Shown here: positions 1 to 7,756 of the stretch, piece after piece
How positions within the stretch are numbered: position 1 is the first letter of the stretch
Layout: each line of letters starts with the position of its first letter
NCBI GenBank assembly: GCA_002707495.1
Contig: PAMZ01000018.1
Coordinates: 186,001-250,000, forward strand
Length of the DNA: 64,000 nucleotides
Reading direction: 5' to 3'
Source: Halobacteriovoraceae bacterium
GTDB lineage: Bacteria > Bdellovibrionota > Bacteriovoracia > Bacteriovoracales > Bacteriovoracaceae
The notes under the pieces: model-generated
The model's input: only the letters and a program-made list of their open reading frames with translations
Databases searched by the model: none
What the model was told of the DNA's origin: nothing
Translations under genes and position numbers: made by a program

Positions 1-674
1 AATTATTGGCCAGTGTGGAGGCTAAAGGACTGAAAGGTCTGGCATTTACCTATAGTGGAGGTGAGCAGGCAATAGTTAGTGTTAACAGACCCGTTAAGGC
101 TATCAATGACTTTAAAGACATACGATACAGAGGGTTTTCAGACTGGGATTGTCTAATGGCAAAGATAAATGAGGCATCATGTCAGATAGGAAGCCGTCTG
201 ATAGATGATCGAAGATTAACTTTGGAGCAACAAATTTCTGCCGACATGGTGGATGCTGGAGATGCTACCGTCAGGGATGCTGTCGAAGCTTTTTACAATT
301 CTCACCAGAGAAAGGCTAAGTATTTGACTTTGACCGGCCATAAATTTCTAATGACCGCCCTTGTCTTTAATAAAGAAAAATTTAATTCTTTTCCCAAGGA
401 TATCCAGCAGATCATCCTAACTTCTGCTAGAGAAGTAGCAAGATTTGAGCGAAAATCCATAATCGATGATGAGAGAAAGTTTAAAAGAAAAATTGAGAGA
501 GATAACAAGTTCCAAGTAATCGAAATGACCTACCAAGAACGATCGAAGCTAAAAGACTCTTTAATCGAGGTTGAGAAAAAAGTTTTATCTCAGATCAAAG
601 ACTCCAAGAGAGCTGCATACCTCGTGGACGCAATTAAGAATCTTGCGAAAGAAGAGGATATCGCTACGAATTAA
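1..674 (+). CDS. TRAP transporter solute-binding protein, DctP family (3' part)
   Basis: This is the C-terminal part of a periplasmic substrate-binding protein of a TRAP (DctP-type) transporter; the reading frame is open to the left edge of the window, so the signal peptide and N-terminal lobe lie outside. The visible 222 residues show the hallmark of the family: the segment around residues 28-41 that reads VKAINDFKDIRYRG, typical of the conserved 'sl.DlkGlkiR' stretch, followed by the long helical C-terminal half rich in Lys and Glu. The substrate cannot be told from this fragment. The permease genes (DctQ/DctM) are not in the window. The gene ends 11 bases inside the convergent arginase-like gene. 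Confidence 0.75.
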   Translation, partial: LLASVEAKGLKGLAFTYSGGEQAIVSVNRPVKAINDFKDIRYRGFSDWDCLMAKINEASCQIGSRLIDDRRLTLEQQISADMVDAGDATVRDAVEAFYNSHQRKAKYLTLTGHKFLMTALVFNKEKFNSFPKDIQQIILTSAREVARFERKSIIDDERKFKRKIERDNKFQVIEMTYQERSKLKDSLIEVEKKVLSQIKDSKRAAYLVDAIKNLAKEEDIATN

Positions 675-1533
675 GTTTTTTACCCTCAAGGTTTGTACCA
701 ATCAAGAGTGTAAGATCTCTTAGAATAAAACTGGCCAATGAGACGCTAACTTCTGAAGTATCCAAACTAGGTGCTAACTCCACAAGGTCAGCTCCTACAA
801 TGTTCTTTTCGATTAATATTTCCACAATAGACTTGAAGTCATTGTAGCTTGCTCCTCCAGGGCAAGGTGCTCCCGTACCAGGAAGACACGAGGGATCAAA
901 AAAGTCACAGTCAACTGTTAAGTAGACAGGCCTGTCGCCTGGAATTGTTCTCAGCTTTTCCAATAGCTCCTCTAAGGTTTCAGACAAAGAGCCTAAATGA
1001 TTCATCTTCTGGTGCTCTGAAGGCTTAACTTGCCGAACACCGTACTGAATAAGTTCATGTTTTTCGCCGAACATATTAAGTATGTTTTGCATAATAGACC
1101 CATGGGAGTTTGTATCTCCGAGAAAATCTGCAATCATATCTGCATGAGCGTCTAGTTGAATAACAACTAGATCTTCATAGCTTTTCAAGTACTTCTCAAC
1201 AGAATATCTAATCACGGAGTGGTCACCTCCAATAGTTATCAAAGACTGTTTGTTCAAGTCTAATTTGTCTATTTGAGTACCTGCTGAGTTTACGATTTCT
1301 ATATGGCTTTTAAAAAAGCCTTTCTCTAACTCTAAACTAAATAAATTAAAATCGCTTACAGACCTTAGCCTCAGGTGATCATATGGACTTATCTTTTCAG
1401 AATACTGGGAAATGGCTTGGGGGGCACCGCTAGCTCCCTTTCCTATAGAAGTCGCACCATCGAATGGTAAACTCAAGAAATAAACTCCCGACTCTTGAGG
1501 CCACTTAACAATTTTTGAATTGAAATACTTCAC
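664..1533 (-). CDS. Arginase/agmatinase-family ureohydrolase with intact metal site
   Basis: A 289-residue ureohydrolase-fold enzyme expected to hydrolyse a guanidino group to an amine plus urea using two Mn ions. All ligands of the family are visible: H105 in GGDHS, D128, H130 and D132 in DAHAD, D208 and D210 in VDCDFFDP, and E252 in the VELAP motif near the end, so it should be active. The start is a GTG; no Shine-Dalgarno sequence precedes it, and a plausible extended -10 lies 7 bases upstream, suggesting a leaderless message. It is divergent from the SGNH/radical SAM/oxygenase operon, only 49 bases away. The substrate could be free arginine, agmatine or guanidinobutyrate; given the neighbours, a peptide arginine (as in OspR-type peptide arginases that make ornithine in RiPPs) is an attractive but unproven alternative. 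Confidence 0.85.
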   Translation of the reverse strand: MKYFNSKIVKWPQESGVYFLSLPFDGATSIGKGASGAPQAISQYSEKISPYDHLRLRSVSDFNLFSLELEKGFFKSHIEIVNSAGTQIDKLDLNKQSLITIGGDHSVIRYSVEKYLKSYEDLVVIQLDAHADMIADFLGDTNSHGSIMQNILNMFGEKHELIQYGVRQVKPSEHQKMNHLGSLSETLEELLEKLRTIPGDRPVYLTVDCDFFDPSCLPGTGAPCPGGASYNDFKSIVEILIEKNIVGADLVELAPSLDTSEVSVSLASFILRDLTLLIGTNLEGKKLNS

Positions 1534-1540
1534 ACTTAGT

Positions 1541-1573
1541 AGTTTAGCATCAATAAAGATAGTCTGATAAGAT
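1541..1573. promoter_or_regulatory. Overlapping divergent promoters of the arginase-like and SGNH/radical SAM genes
   Basis: On the plus strand, an extended -10 (TGA-TAAGAT, 1565-1573) ends 9 bases before the ATG at 1583. On the minus strand, TGC-TAAACT (1549-1541) ends 7 bases before the GTG at 1533, with TTATCA (1570-1565) at 18-base spacing as a possible -35. The minus-strand -35 overlaps the plus-strand -10, so the two promoters should compete. No Shine-Dalgarno sequence fits between either -10 and its start codon. Read by eye; not tested. Confidence 0.4.
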
Positions 1574-1582
1574 ATTAGAAAT

Positions 1583-2704
1583 ATGAAACCAAAACAATTT
1601 TATAATTTATTCCGTCAAAGCTGGAAGTCAAAACTATTTAGACTCACTTCTTACCTTTGCTTATCAATAATATGCTTGAGTTTATCTGTCTCGATCTATT
1701 CCATATATGTAAAATCAAAAAAATCTTTAATTTACCATGATGAGGTTATTTATAACAGAGAGTCCTCGAAGATCAAAAAGCGTAGAGAGAAGATCAATGC
1801 TGCGATGGGATGGGGATTTAATTTCTCACAAAGCTGGATTCAAGAAGCGACTAAAGCTGGAGATGTTATCTTTAGAGCTAAAATTACCATTGACGAATTT
1901 GGTAGAAGAATAGTGCCAAACAATACATTGAATCTGAATCAGAGAAAAAAACATCTCATCATTACCGGTGGCTCTTATGTTCTATCTCAAAATGTTGATG
2001 ACCAAGACACATTTACAAATTTGATCGCCGAAGTCTTAGACGATCATCACATATATGTTTATGGTGGTTGGTGGTACTCTCCTGCACATTTTTTAAGACG
2101 CTTTGAAGTAGCACCAATTACACAAGAAATAAAACAAGACTCTGGACTTACACTGGTAGTCTTTAACAAAGCACACTTACTGGGGATTTTAGGTGATTCC
2201 TGTTATCTAGTTCATGAGAATAACTTCCATTCACCAAGCTTTGAAATGAAGAGCAATAAATTGGTTTATGCTGGAAAATGGTCTGAAATATTTGAGAAAA
2301 GATATAGAGTCATGAGAAATTTACCCAATCTCCTTCAAAATATCTACACCGAGTATTGCTGGAACTTTCTTGAATCAAAATATCACAACTTGGATGAAAT
2401 CTTGGGAGAATACACAAGGGAGCAAATGAATCTCATATTTAATGTGTTTAAAGCGTATAAGAATATTTTAGAAAAGCAGCTCCCAAAAACAAAAGTCATT
2501 TTCCTCAATATGAATTGGGGAAAAAAGCCTCCTTCAAAGTTCATTAACGCTGCTAAAGAATATCAGCTTCAAGTTAAATCCATTGAGATGGACAATCTGA
2601 ACACTGACCTAAATCCGGATACTTGGCATTTGAATTCTGAAGGGGAAAAGGGACTAGCCAAACTTATTTTACCAGTTATTTATGATAGTATGGATGCTGA
2701 ATGA
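1583..2704 (+). CDS. SGNH/GDSL-like hydrolase with N-terminal membrane anchor
   Basis: A 373-residue protein with a basic N-terminus and one hydrophobic segment (about residues 21-42), so probably anchored in the inner membrane with the rest outside the cytoplasm. The SGNH signature is seen as ITGGSYVLSQNVDDQDTF (nucleophile candidate S131, in the GGS variant of the GDS block) and a C-terminal D-T-W-H (D346, H349) followed by NSEGEKGLA, the usual catalytic dyad region. Such proteins act as esterases or acyl-/acetyltransferases in glycan and natural-product pathways; the actual substrate is unknown. It heads the operon that continues with the radical SAM gene, overlapping it by 4 bases (ATGA). 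A GDSL-type protein also accompanies the carbamoyltransferase in saxitoxin clusters, which is a loose parallel only. Confidence 0.65.
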   Translation: MKPKQFYNLFRQSWKSKLFRLTSYLCLSIICLSLSVSIYSIYVKSKKSLIYHDEVIYNRESSKIKKRREKINAAMGWGFNFSQSWIQEATKAGDVIFRAKITIDEFGRRIVPNNTLNLNQRKKHLIITGGSYVLSQNVDDQDTFTNLIAEVLDDHHIYVYGGWWYSPAHFLRRFEVAPITQEIKQDSGLTLVVFNKAHLLGILGDSCYLVHENNFHSPSFEMKSNKLVYAGKWSEIFEKRYRVMRNLPNLLQNIYTEYCWNFLESKYHNLDEILGEYTREQMNLIFNVFKAYKNILEKQLPKTKVIFLNMNWGKKPPSKFINAAKEYQLQVKSIEMDNLNTDLNPDTWHLNSEGEKGLAKLILPVIYDSMDAE

Positions 2705-4185
2705 AGGTGGTATTTTTCTCTGATATTCCTGCTGATATTGGTGTATCTCGTTACGCAGGTGCCCATCGCCTGGCTTCAGAATTAAGGGCAAATGACATAG
2801 ATTGCAAAGTCATTGACGGCTTCTGCCTTTTTGAAGAACACGAACTAGAGAAAATAGTCGATAGATTTATATCAAGTGAAACTGTTGCCCTAGCAATAAG
2901 TTCAACTTTTTTGACTCCCCAAGCAGAAGAGGTTGTTTATTCAGATGCAAAATCAATTTCGAAAAGAAAAAATTTTCATCTCGCTTCAATACTAGAGGAT
3001 TTAATATCAAAATGCCGAGAAAGAAGCCCATCAATCAAGGTTGTAGTGGGAGGAGCTAATGGACTACGACTGAGCGATCATATCCCTTACGACTACTGCA
3101 TTCAAGGTCAAGGGGAAGTATCATTTGTAAAACTGGTCAAGCATTTGCTAAGCAATCCGTCTAAAACATTTAATGGTTCATTCGAACGAAAAAAAATTAG
3201 GCTTATAGAAAGTAATAAGAATTTTCCCTTTAATGGCTTTAATAACTCTAAAATTAATTGGCAAAAAACAGACTTTATACAATCCCAAGAATGGCTTCCG
3301 ATAGAAGTTGCAAGAGGATGTGTCTACAGATGTTCGTTTTGCGACTTTCAACTCAATGGAAAATCGATATATGACTATTTAAAAGATCCTGAAGTCTTAA
3401 AAGAAGAGCTAATTTATAATTATGAAACATTCGGTGTAACCAATTACTCTATATCAGATGATCTATATAACGACTCACTTCATAAAGTAGAACGATATCA
3501 TAAAGTATTTACATCACTCCCATTTAATATTTCTTGGATTTCATTTGGAAGATTAGACCTCTTTCATCGGTATCCCCAGATGGCTGACCTTCTAAAAGAA
3601 TCAGGCCTAAAACATATGTTTTTCGGTATTGAAACATTGGATGCAAAAGCGGGACGTAAAGTAGGAAAAGGATTAGGTGAGAAACGAATTAAAGAGACAC
3701 TTGAAAAGCTAAAATTGAAATGGGGTAATAGTGTTCACTCCCAAGGAAGTTTTATCATTGGTCTACCAGGAGAGAGTAAAAAATCGATGGTCAACACCTT
3801 CAACTGGCTAATGAGCGGAAATTCCGGTTTAGATGCTTTTTACTTCGAGCCACTTTGGATAGAATACGACAAAAAAGATGAATCGCCTTCAAACATGAGC
3901 CAAAGTCCCGAGAAGTATGGCTACGAAATTGATGACTCGACCGGAAATTGGAACAATGGAATTATGGACTTTCAAGAGGCCAAGAAATTATCAAATTATT
4001 TTATTCAAGCATCTAGGTCAGTATCGAAAGTAGGATCCTTTGAAATGCCCCCTCTCTGCTCTATAGGTTACGACAAAGAAACTGTGATGAGTTCAACAAC
4101 TAAGAGTATTGTTGGTAGGACTGACTATCTTGAAAAAAAGAAAAAGTGGAAAGATCGATACCTAGAGGAATTGTTGAAAGCATGA
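2701..4185 (+). CDS. B12-binding-domain radical SAM protein
   Basis: A 494-residue enzyme with an N-terminal cobalamin-binding-like Rossmann domain (about residues 1-150, including the VVVGGANGLRL stretch and the YCIQGQGE motif that closes such domains) followed by a radical SAM core. The [4Fe-4S] cysteines are C207, C211 and C214 in ARGCVYRCSFCDF; later landmarks are the SDDLYND strand, the FFGIETLD strand and FIIGLPGE near residue 355. Members of this broad class do C-methylations, thioether or ring chemistry, often on RiPP precursors, but many are uncharacterised, and the class alone does not prove peptide substrates. It is translationally coupled (ATGA overlaps) to the SGNH gene before it and to the first oxygenase gene after it. 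Confidence 0.85.
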   Translation: MKVVFFSDIPADIGVSRYAGAHRLASELRANDIDCKVIDGFCLFEEHELEKIVDRFISSETVALAISSTFLTPQAEEVVYSDAKSISKRKNFHLASILEDLISKCRERSPSIKVVVGGANGLRLSDHIPYDYCIQGQGEVSFVKLVKHLLSNPSKTFNGSFERKKIRLIESNKNFPFNGFNNSKINWQKTDFIQSQEWLPIEVARGCVYRCSFCDFQLNGKSIYDYLKDPEVLKEELIYNYETFGVTNYSISDDLYNDSLHKVERYHKVFTSLPFNISWISFGRLDLFHRYPQMADLLKESGLKHMFFGIETLDAKAGRKVGKGLGEKRIKETLEKLKLKWGNSVHSQGSFIIGLPGESKKSMVNTFNWLMSGNSGLDAFYFEPLWIEYDKKDESPSNMSQSPEKYGYEIDDSTGNWNNGIMDFQEAKKLSNYFIQASRSVSKVGSFEMPPLCSIGYDKETVMSSTTKSIVGRTDYLEKKKKWKDRYLEELLKA

Positions 4186-4943
4186 ACATTAAAAAACTTC
4201 CCTCCAGCAGAAGAGGCTTTCCCAAAAAAATTAATTCAGGCGCAAAGCATTTCCCCGCTACGAAAAAGTGGAATTGTTCATACTTCCTCGAGAGCATGAA
4301 ATCCGAAAAAGTTCGGGCCCTCCCTTTTTCAAAAATTGAAAATAGGACACCCTTATTTAATCAAATTCATATTTTGAAAAATCAATCTCAAATAGAAATA
4401 GAGTCTATATTACTGCACCGGTATGGGGAATATGTCATACGTGAAGAAGTTCAAATCCTGAAGAACAACCAAACGCTTTTGGAAGATATAAACTACACAA
4501 GACCTTATGGCTCCCTAGAGAATTTAGACTTTTTTCACTCTTTTTTCTTTGCGCCCCCGGGATATACTGTAGAACCTCATACTGATGACTTAAGTCTCTA
4601 CCTATTCCAAATAAAAGGTAAAAAAGTTGTTAGAGTTGTAGCGCCAGAGTTTAATAACTCAGTTTACCGGCTATCGCCTCAGACGACACTGGAAATTAGT
4701 ATGAAGGAAGGTCTAACCTTAGATCAAGCTCTCCTTTTGAGCAAACAATCCAAAAACTGGTCTATTTCAGAGGCAAATTTCTTTAATATAGACCTTAGTA
4801 GATTTGATAAAATGAAAAATGTAGATATATACGAAACTGAATTGAACGGAGGTGACATTCTTGAAATTCCCCAGGGTTGGTGGCACTCAACTTTTACAGA
4901 TGAAGAATCCTTTGCATTCAATGTTGCAAAAAACAAGTTGTGA
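4182..4943 (+). CDS. JmjC/cupin-8-like Fe(II)/2-oxoglutarate oxygenase, copy 1
   Basis: A 253-residue protein of the JmjC-type cupin fold. The iron triad H-x-D...H is visible as H133 and D135 in EPHTDD and H235 in IPQGWWHST; LFQIKGKKVVRVV is the strand that usually carries a Lys for 2-oxoglutarate. Enzymes of this type hydroxylate side chains of peptides or proteins. The start chosen is the ATG at 4182, whose ATGA overlaps the radical SAM stop; a longer frame upstream would run into that gene. It is followed 3 bases later by a paralogue with the same layout, so the pair may act on different residues of one substrate or as a heterodimer. Confidence 0.75.
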   Translation: MNIKKLPSSRRGFPKKINSGAKHFPATKKWNCSYFLESMKSEKVRALPFSKIENRTPLFNQIHILKNQSQIEIESILLHRYGEYVIREEVQILKNNQTLLEDINYTRPYGSLENLDFFHSFFFAPPGYTVEPHTDDLSLYLFQIKGKKVVRVVAPEFNNSVYRLSPQTTLEISMKEGLTLDQALLLSKQSKNWSISEANFFNIDLSRFDKMKNVDIYETELNGGDILEIPQGWWHSTFTDEESFAFNVAKNKL

Positions 4944-4946
4944 GTT

Positions 4947-5753
4947 ATGAACGCTTTTAGCCCAGTAACGATCCTTTCCAAGCAATCTGATTTTGTCATT
5001 GGCACTCCTGTTTTATTAGAAGGGATTAAAAAAGATTGCGCAGCAGTGCAGAAATGGAATGAAGATTACTTTATATCTCACTATGGGGAAACAGTGATTC
5101 GAGCAGATAGATACTCAAGTGATCAGAATATACCTTATTTCTTACAGTCCTATATCAATTCTAACAAGGTAGCCTTTAAAGAAGTCTTTAACAGAGATTT
5201 GAGTTTGTCTCTCATGGAAAATATCGACTTTTTAAAGGCTAACCCTGAACTATTAAATGATATCGATTTTTTCAAACCTTTAGGAAAAAAAGAGAACCTC
5301 GATGCATTTTGCTCATTTTGGTATGCTCCGTCAGGAAAAATCGTAGACCTTCATACGGATGATGCAGATTTATTTTTACTGCAAGTTAGTGGTGAAAAGG
5401 TCGTGAGACTTATACCTCCAAGCCAAACCGACTTCATTTACCAACAAGACAAAACTGTTTTACTGAAACTATGCTTTGGCTTAGGGCTAAATCAAGAAGA
5501 GCTTGAAGAGGCTGCAAATGAACTTACCAATTCACAATTTTCACATGTTTCGTGTTTTAACCCAGACTTTAAAAAATATCCTCTCTACCAACATGTTTCA
5601 GGTTTGGAAGCAAATTTAAGCCCAGGAGATGTATTGTATATTCCTAAAGGTTGGTGGCATGCGACTAAGGCTAAAGAAAGCTCTTTTGGTTTAAATACTG
5701 TTGTGATAACTCCTAACATTAGCTGGAAGGATATTTTCACTCATCATGGTTGA
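4947..5753 (+). CDS. JmjC/cupin-8-like Fe(II)/2-oxoglutarate oxygenase, copy 2
   Basis: A 268-residue paralogue of the preceding gene. H136 and D138 in DLHTDDAD and H238 in IPKGWWHAT form the iron site; LLQVSGEKVVRLI is the matching 2-oxoglutarate strand. Like copy 1 it has a region between the two halves of the iron site (about 165-215) that is predicted to be helical. Outside the motifs the two copies differ strongly, pointing to an old duplication rather than a recent one. The 3' end overlaps the start of the glycosyltransferase gene by 8 bases. Confidence 0.75.
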   Translation: MNAFSPVTILSKQSDFVIGTPVLLEGIKKDCAAVQKWNEDYFISHYGETVIRADRYSSDQNIPYFLQSYINSNKVAFKEVFNRDLSLSLMENIDFLKANPELLNDIDFFKPLGKKENLDAFCSFWYAPSGKIVDLHTDDADLFLLQVSGEKVVRLIPPSQTDFIYQQDKTVLLKLCFGLGLNQEELEEAANELTNSQFSHVSCFNPDFKKYPLYQHVSGLEANLSPGDVLYIPKGWWHATKAKESSFGLNTVVITPNISWKDIFTHHG

Positions 5754-6834
5754 TCAAATTTACAAGATACCCACTAAGTTACAAGAGTGGAGAAGTTTAA
5801 ATACAATAATTGAAAACCTCTCTTCTACCTATCAAGAAGAGTATCAAATGTCTGAATCGGTTAACGATGCAGGCATTTTACTTAGCATATGCAATACCCC
5901 TGAAGAAATTAAAGCTTACTTAAAGCAATTTAAAGATGAGCGAGTCATAATCCATCTGCATGGGGACTTTATCGAGAACTTAGTAGAATGGAACTCTCTT
6001 TTTTTGAAATTTCCTGAGAAGAAGTTTCAACTTTTAGCCTCTTCCCACTCTCAGGCTAAGATTATAGAAAAAATACTAAAAACTAAATGCAGAGTCTGTA
6101 CCCCTATTCCCTATACATTATCCTCTAAAGAACTTAGTAGCAGAACAAAACAGAAATTTGTTTATTATGGACGCTTAAGTGAAAACAAAAATATTGATTG
6201 GCTTATTAAGTTATTTAAAAAGTTTCAATCGATCACAAATAGACAAGATCGACTCGATATTTACGGCATACCAGATAATATAAGCTGTTTTGTAAAAAAT
6301 ATGTCTCGACTGCAAAGACCGCTAATTGAAGAAATTATAGACTTAGCGAAAAATGAGCCCAATATCAATATCTATCCCACCAATCACTCTTCTAGAGTAC
6401 TTGAAAACTATGATCATTTTATAAGTTTAAGTACCTACCATGATGATGACTTTGGAGTTGGAATCATAGAAGCTATTAACACAGGGCTAAACCCAATACT
6501 AAGCAACTGGGGGGGGTTACGAGATATAAACCGGAACTTAAACAAAGACGGAATCGACCTCAAACTTGTCGGAGATCTCGTCACCCCCATTACAAGTAGC
6601 TTTTATAAGAATTTATTAAAAAACTTAGATTTAAATATCAAAAACAGCATTATGGTAGAAAGTAAAATACCCAACTTAGCATTTGAAAGTTTTTTAGAAG
6701 TTACTTCAATCGAAACCAGGTACTTAAACTTCTCGCGAGCTTTATCCGAAGGCAAGCCGATCAACTACAGCGTAAACCACCATGAGACCTATAAGGATAT
6801 ATATAATGGGCCATATATCAGTCCAGAAGATTAA
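5746..6834 (+). CDS. GT4-like glycosyltransferase
   Basis: A 362-residue cytoplasmic glycosyltransferase of GT-B fold. The C-terminal nucleotide-sugar-binding half is recognisable: FVYYGRLSENKNIDWLI (about residues 139-155) and the EX7E-like donor motif in DFGVGIIEAINTGLNPI (about 243-259), followed by WGGLRD. The donor sugar and acceptor are unknown. It is the last gene of the plus-strand block that starts at 1583 and converges with the second arginase-like gene, their ends overlapping by 17 bases. Its presence means the cluster's product, or an envelope glycan it decorates, probably carries a sugar. Confidence 0.75.
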   Translation: MVDQIYKIPTKLQEWRSLNTIIENLSSTYQEEYQMSESVNDAGILLSICNTPEEIKAYLKQFKDERVIIHLHGDFIENLVEWNSLFLKFPEKKFQLLASSHSQAKIIEKILKTKCRVCTPIPYTLSSKELSSRTKQKFVYYGRLSENKNIDWLIKLFKKFQSITNRQDRLDIYGIPDNISCFVKNMSRLQRPLIEEIIDLAKNEPNINIYPTNHSSRVLENYDHFISLSTYHDDDFGVGIIEAINTGLNPILSNWGGLRDINRNLNKDGIDLKLVGDLVTPITSSFYKNLLKNLDLNIKNSIMVESKIPNLAFESFLEVTSIETRYLNFSRALSEGKPINYSVNHHETYKDIYNGPYISPED

Positions 6835-7666
6835 AGATTAATTCTCTTAGGGCTCCAGACGTTGTTGCAACGGACAAGCTATTTCTATCTTTATTAGGGT
6901 TTAAGCCTACGATATCAGCAGCGACAACATTGGATAATTTGAAAAATTCCAATATTTTTTTAAGCTCTGTAAACTTAAATCCATCCGGGATCGGATCTGA
7001 GACAGCTGGCGCAATACTGGGATCAAAAACATCTATGTTTAAGGAAAGATAAATCGGAAGGCTTTTGTTTTGTACGAGGTAATCTCTCAACTCACTCACA
7101 CTCATCAATCTTTTTGATTTTATTATTCGCTTATGGCCAGCTCTAGAGAAAGATCTTAACCCTACCTGCCATACAGATATTCCCATCGATAGCTCACGCA
7201 AAGCTGAGTCATTCGCATCCTGAGATTCAACACTTTCACCCTCAAAACTGTGGGCACTGAGATGAATAACCTCTAAGTCAGGTACAGAGCTAGCGATAAA
7301 CCTAGCAGTAAACTTGGTAACAAGTTGATTCCCCCCTAAGAAAACAATTTTCTGAGACTGCCAATTATAATTGGTGAAAGTTGATCTTAAACTAAAATCT
7401 ATTGATTCCCCGACATCTTCAAGGGAGCCAGCTGAAGAAAAATTTAGGTTCCCTAAATCATATATACTTTCAATATCATCTAAAATTTCACGATAATGCA
7501 TGGAGTAGGTTTCGTTAATTCTTGAGTATAATCTAAGAGCCGCTGGTGCGAACATTTCGCCCTTATCACCGCCCTTAGAGCCATGATCAAGTGGAACACC
7601 TAAAATATAAATCCCCTCACTTGTTGTTGACCGAGCGGGACTGGTAAAAGATAGACATCTACTCAT
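6818..7666 (-). CDS. Arginase-fold protein with degenerate metal site (probable pseudo-enzyme)
   Basis: A 282-residue protein clearly of the ureohydrolase fold: VPLDHGSKGGDKGEMFAPAALR at the start, YLSLNIDVFDPSIAP in the middle and AADIVGLNP near the end all align with family landmarks. Compared with the intact copy at 664-1533, the Mn ligands are mostly gone: GGDHS has become GGNQL (Q114), DAHAD has become SAHSF (only H139 kept), the first Asp of DxD has become N210 (D212 kept) and the Glu of VEL has become G254. It is therefore unlikely to be an arginase and may be a partner or regulatory subunit, or bind the substrate without hydrolysis. It is transcribed alone, divergent from the Hint gene, with a probably leaderless ATG. 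Confidence 0.75.
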   Translation of the reverse strand: MSRCLSFTSPARSTTSEGIYILGVPLDHGSKGGDKGEMFAPAALRLYSRINETYSMHYREILDDIESIYDLGNLNFSSAGSLEDVGESIDFSLRSTFTNYNWQSQKIVFLGGNQLVTKFTARFIASSVPDLEVIHLSAHSFEGESVESQDANDSALRELSMGISVWQVGLRSFSRAGHKRIIKSKRLMSVSELRDYLVQNKSLPIYLSLNIDVFDPSIAPAVSDPIPDGFKFTELKKILEFFKLSNVVAADIVGLNPNKDRNSLSVATTSGALRELIFNLLD

Positions 7667-7672
7667 TTTGAA

Positions 7673-7751
7673 TTAATACCATGATTTTAAACACATTTAC
7701 ATTAGTTAGTAATTCAGTTAAGTTGATCCAAACGGGACCTAATGTTATATT
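7673..7751. promoter_or_regulatory. Divergent promoters between the pseudo-arginase and Hint genes
   Basis: Plus strand: TTGATC (7723-7728), 17-base spacer, then TATATT (7746-7751) preceded by an extended -10 TG at 7743-7744. The predicted start of transcription falls on or next to the ATG at 7757. Minus strand: TGG-TATTAA (7681-7673), 6 bases before the ATG at 7666, with a weak TGTAAA 17 bases further up. Neither start codon has a Shine-Dalgarno sequence, so both messages look leaderless. Confidence 0.45.
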
Positions 7752-7756
7752 AAAGT

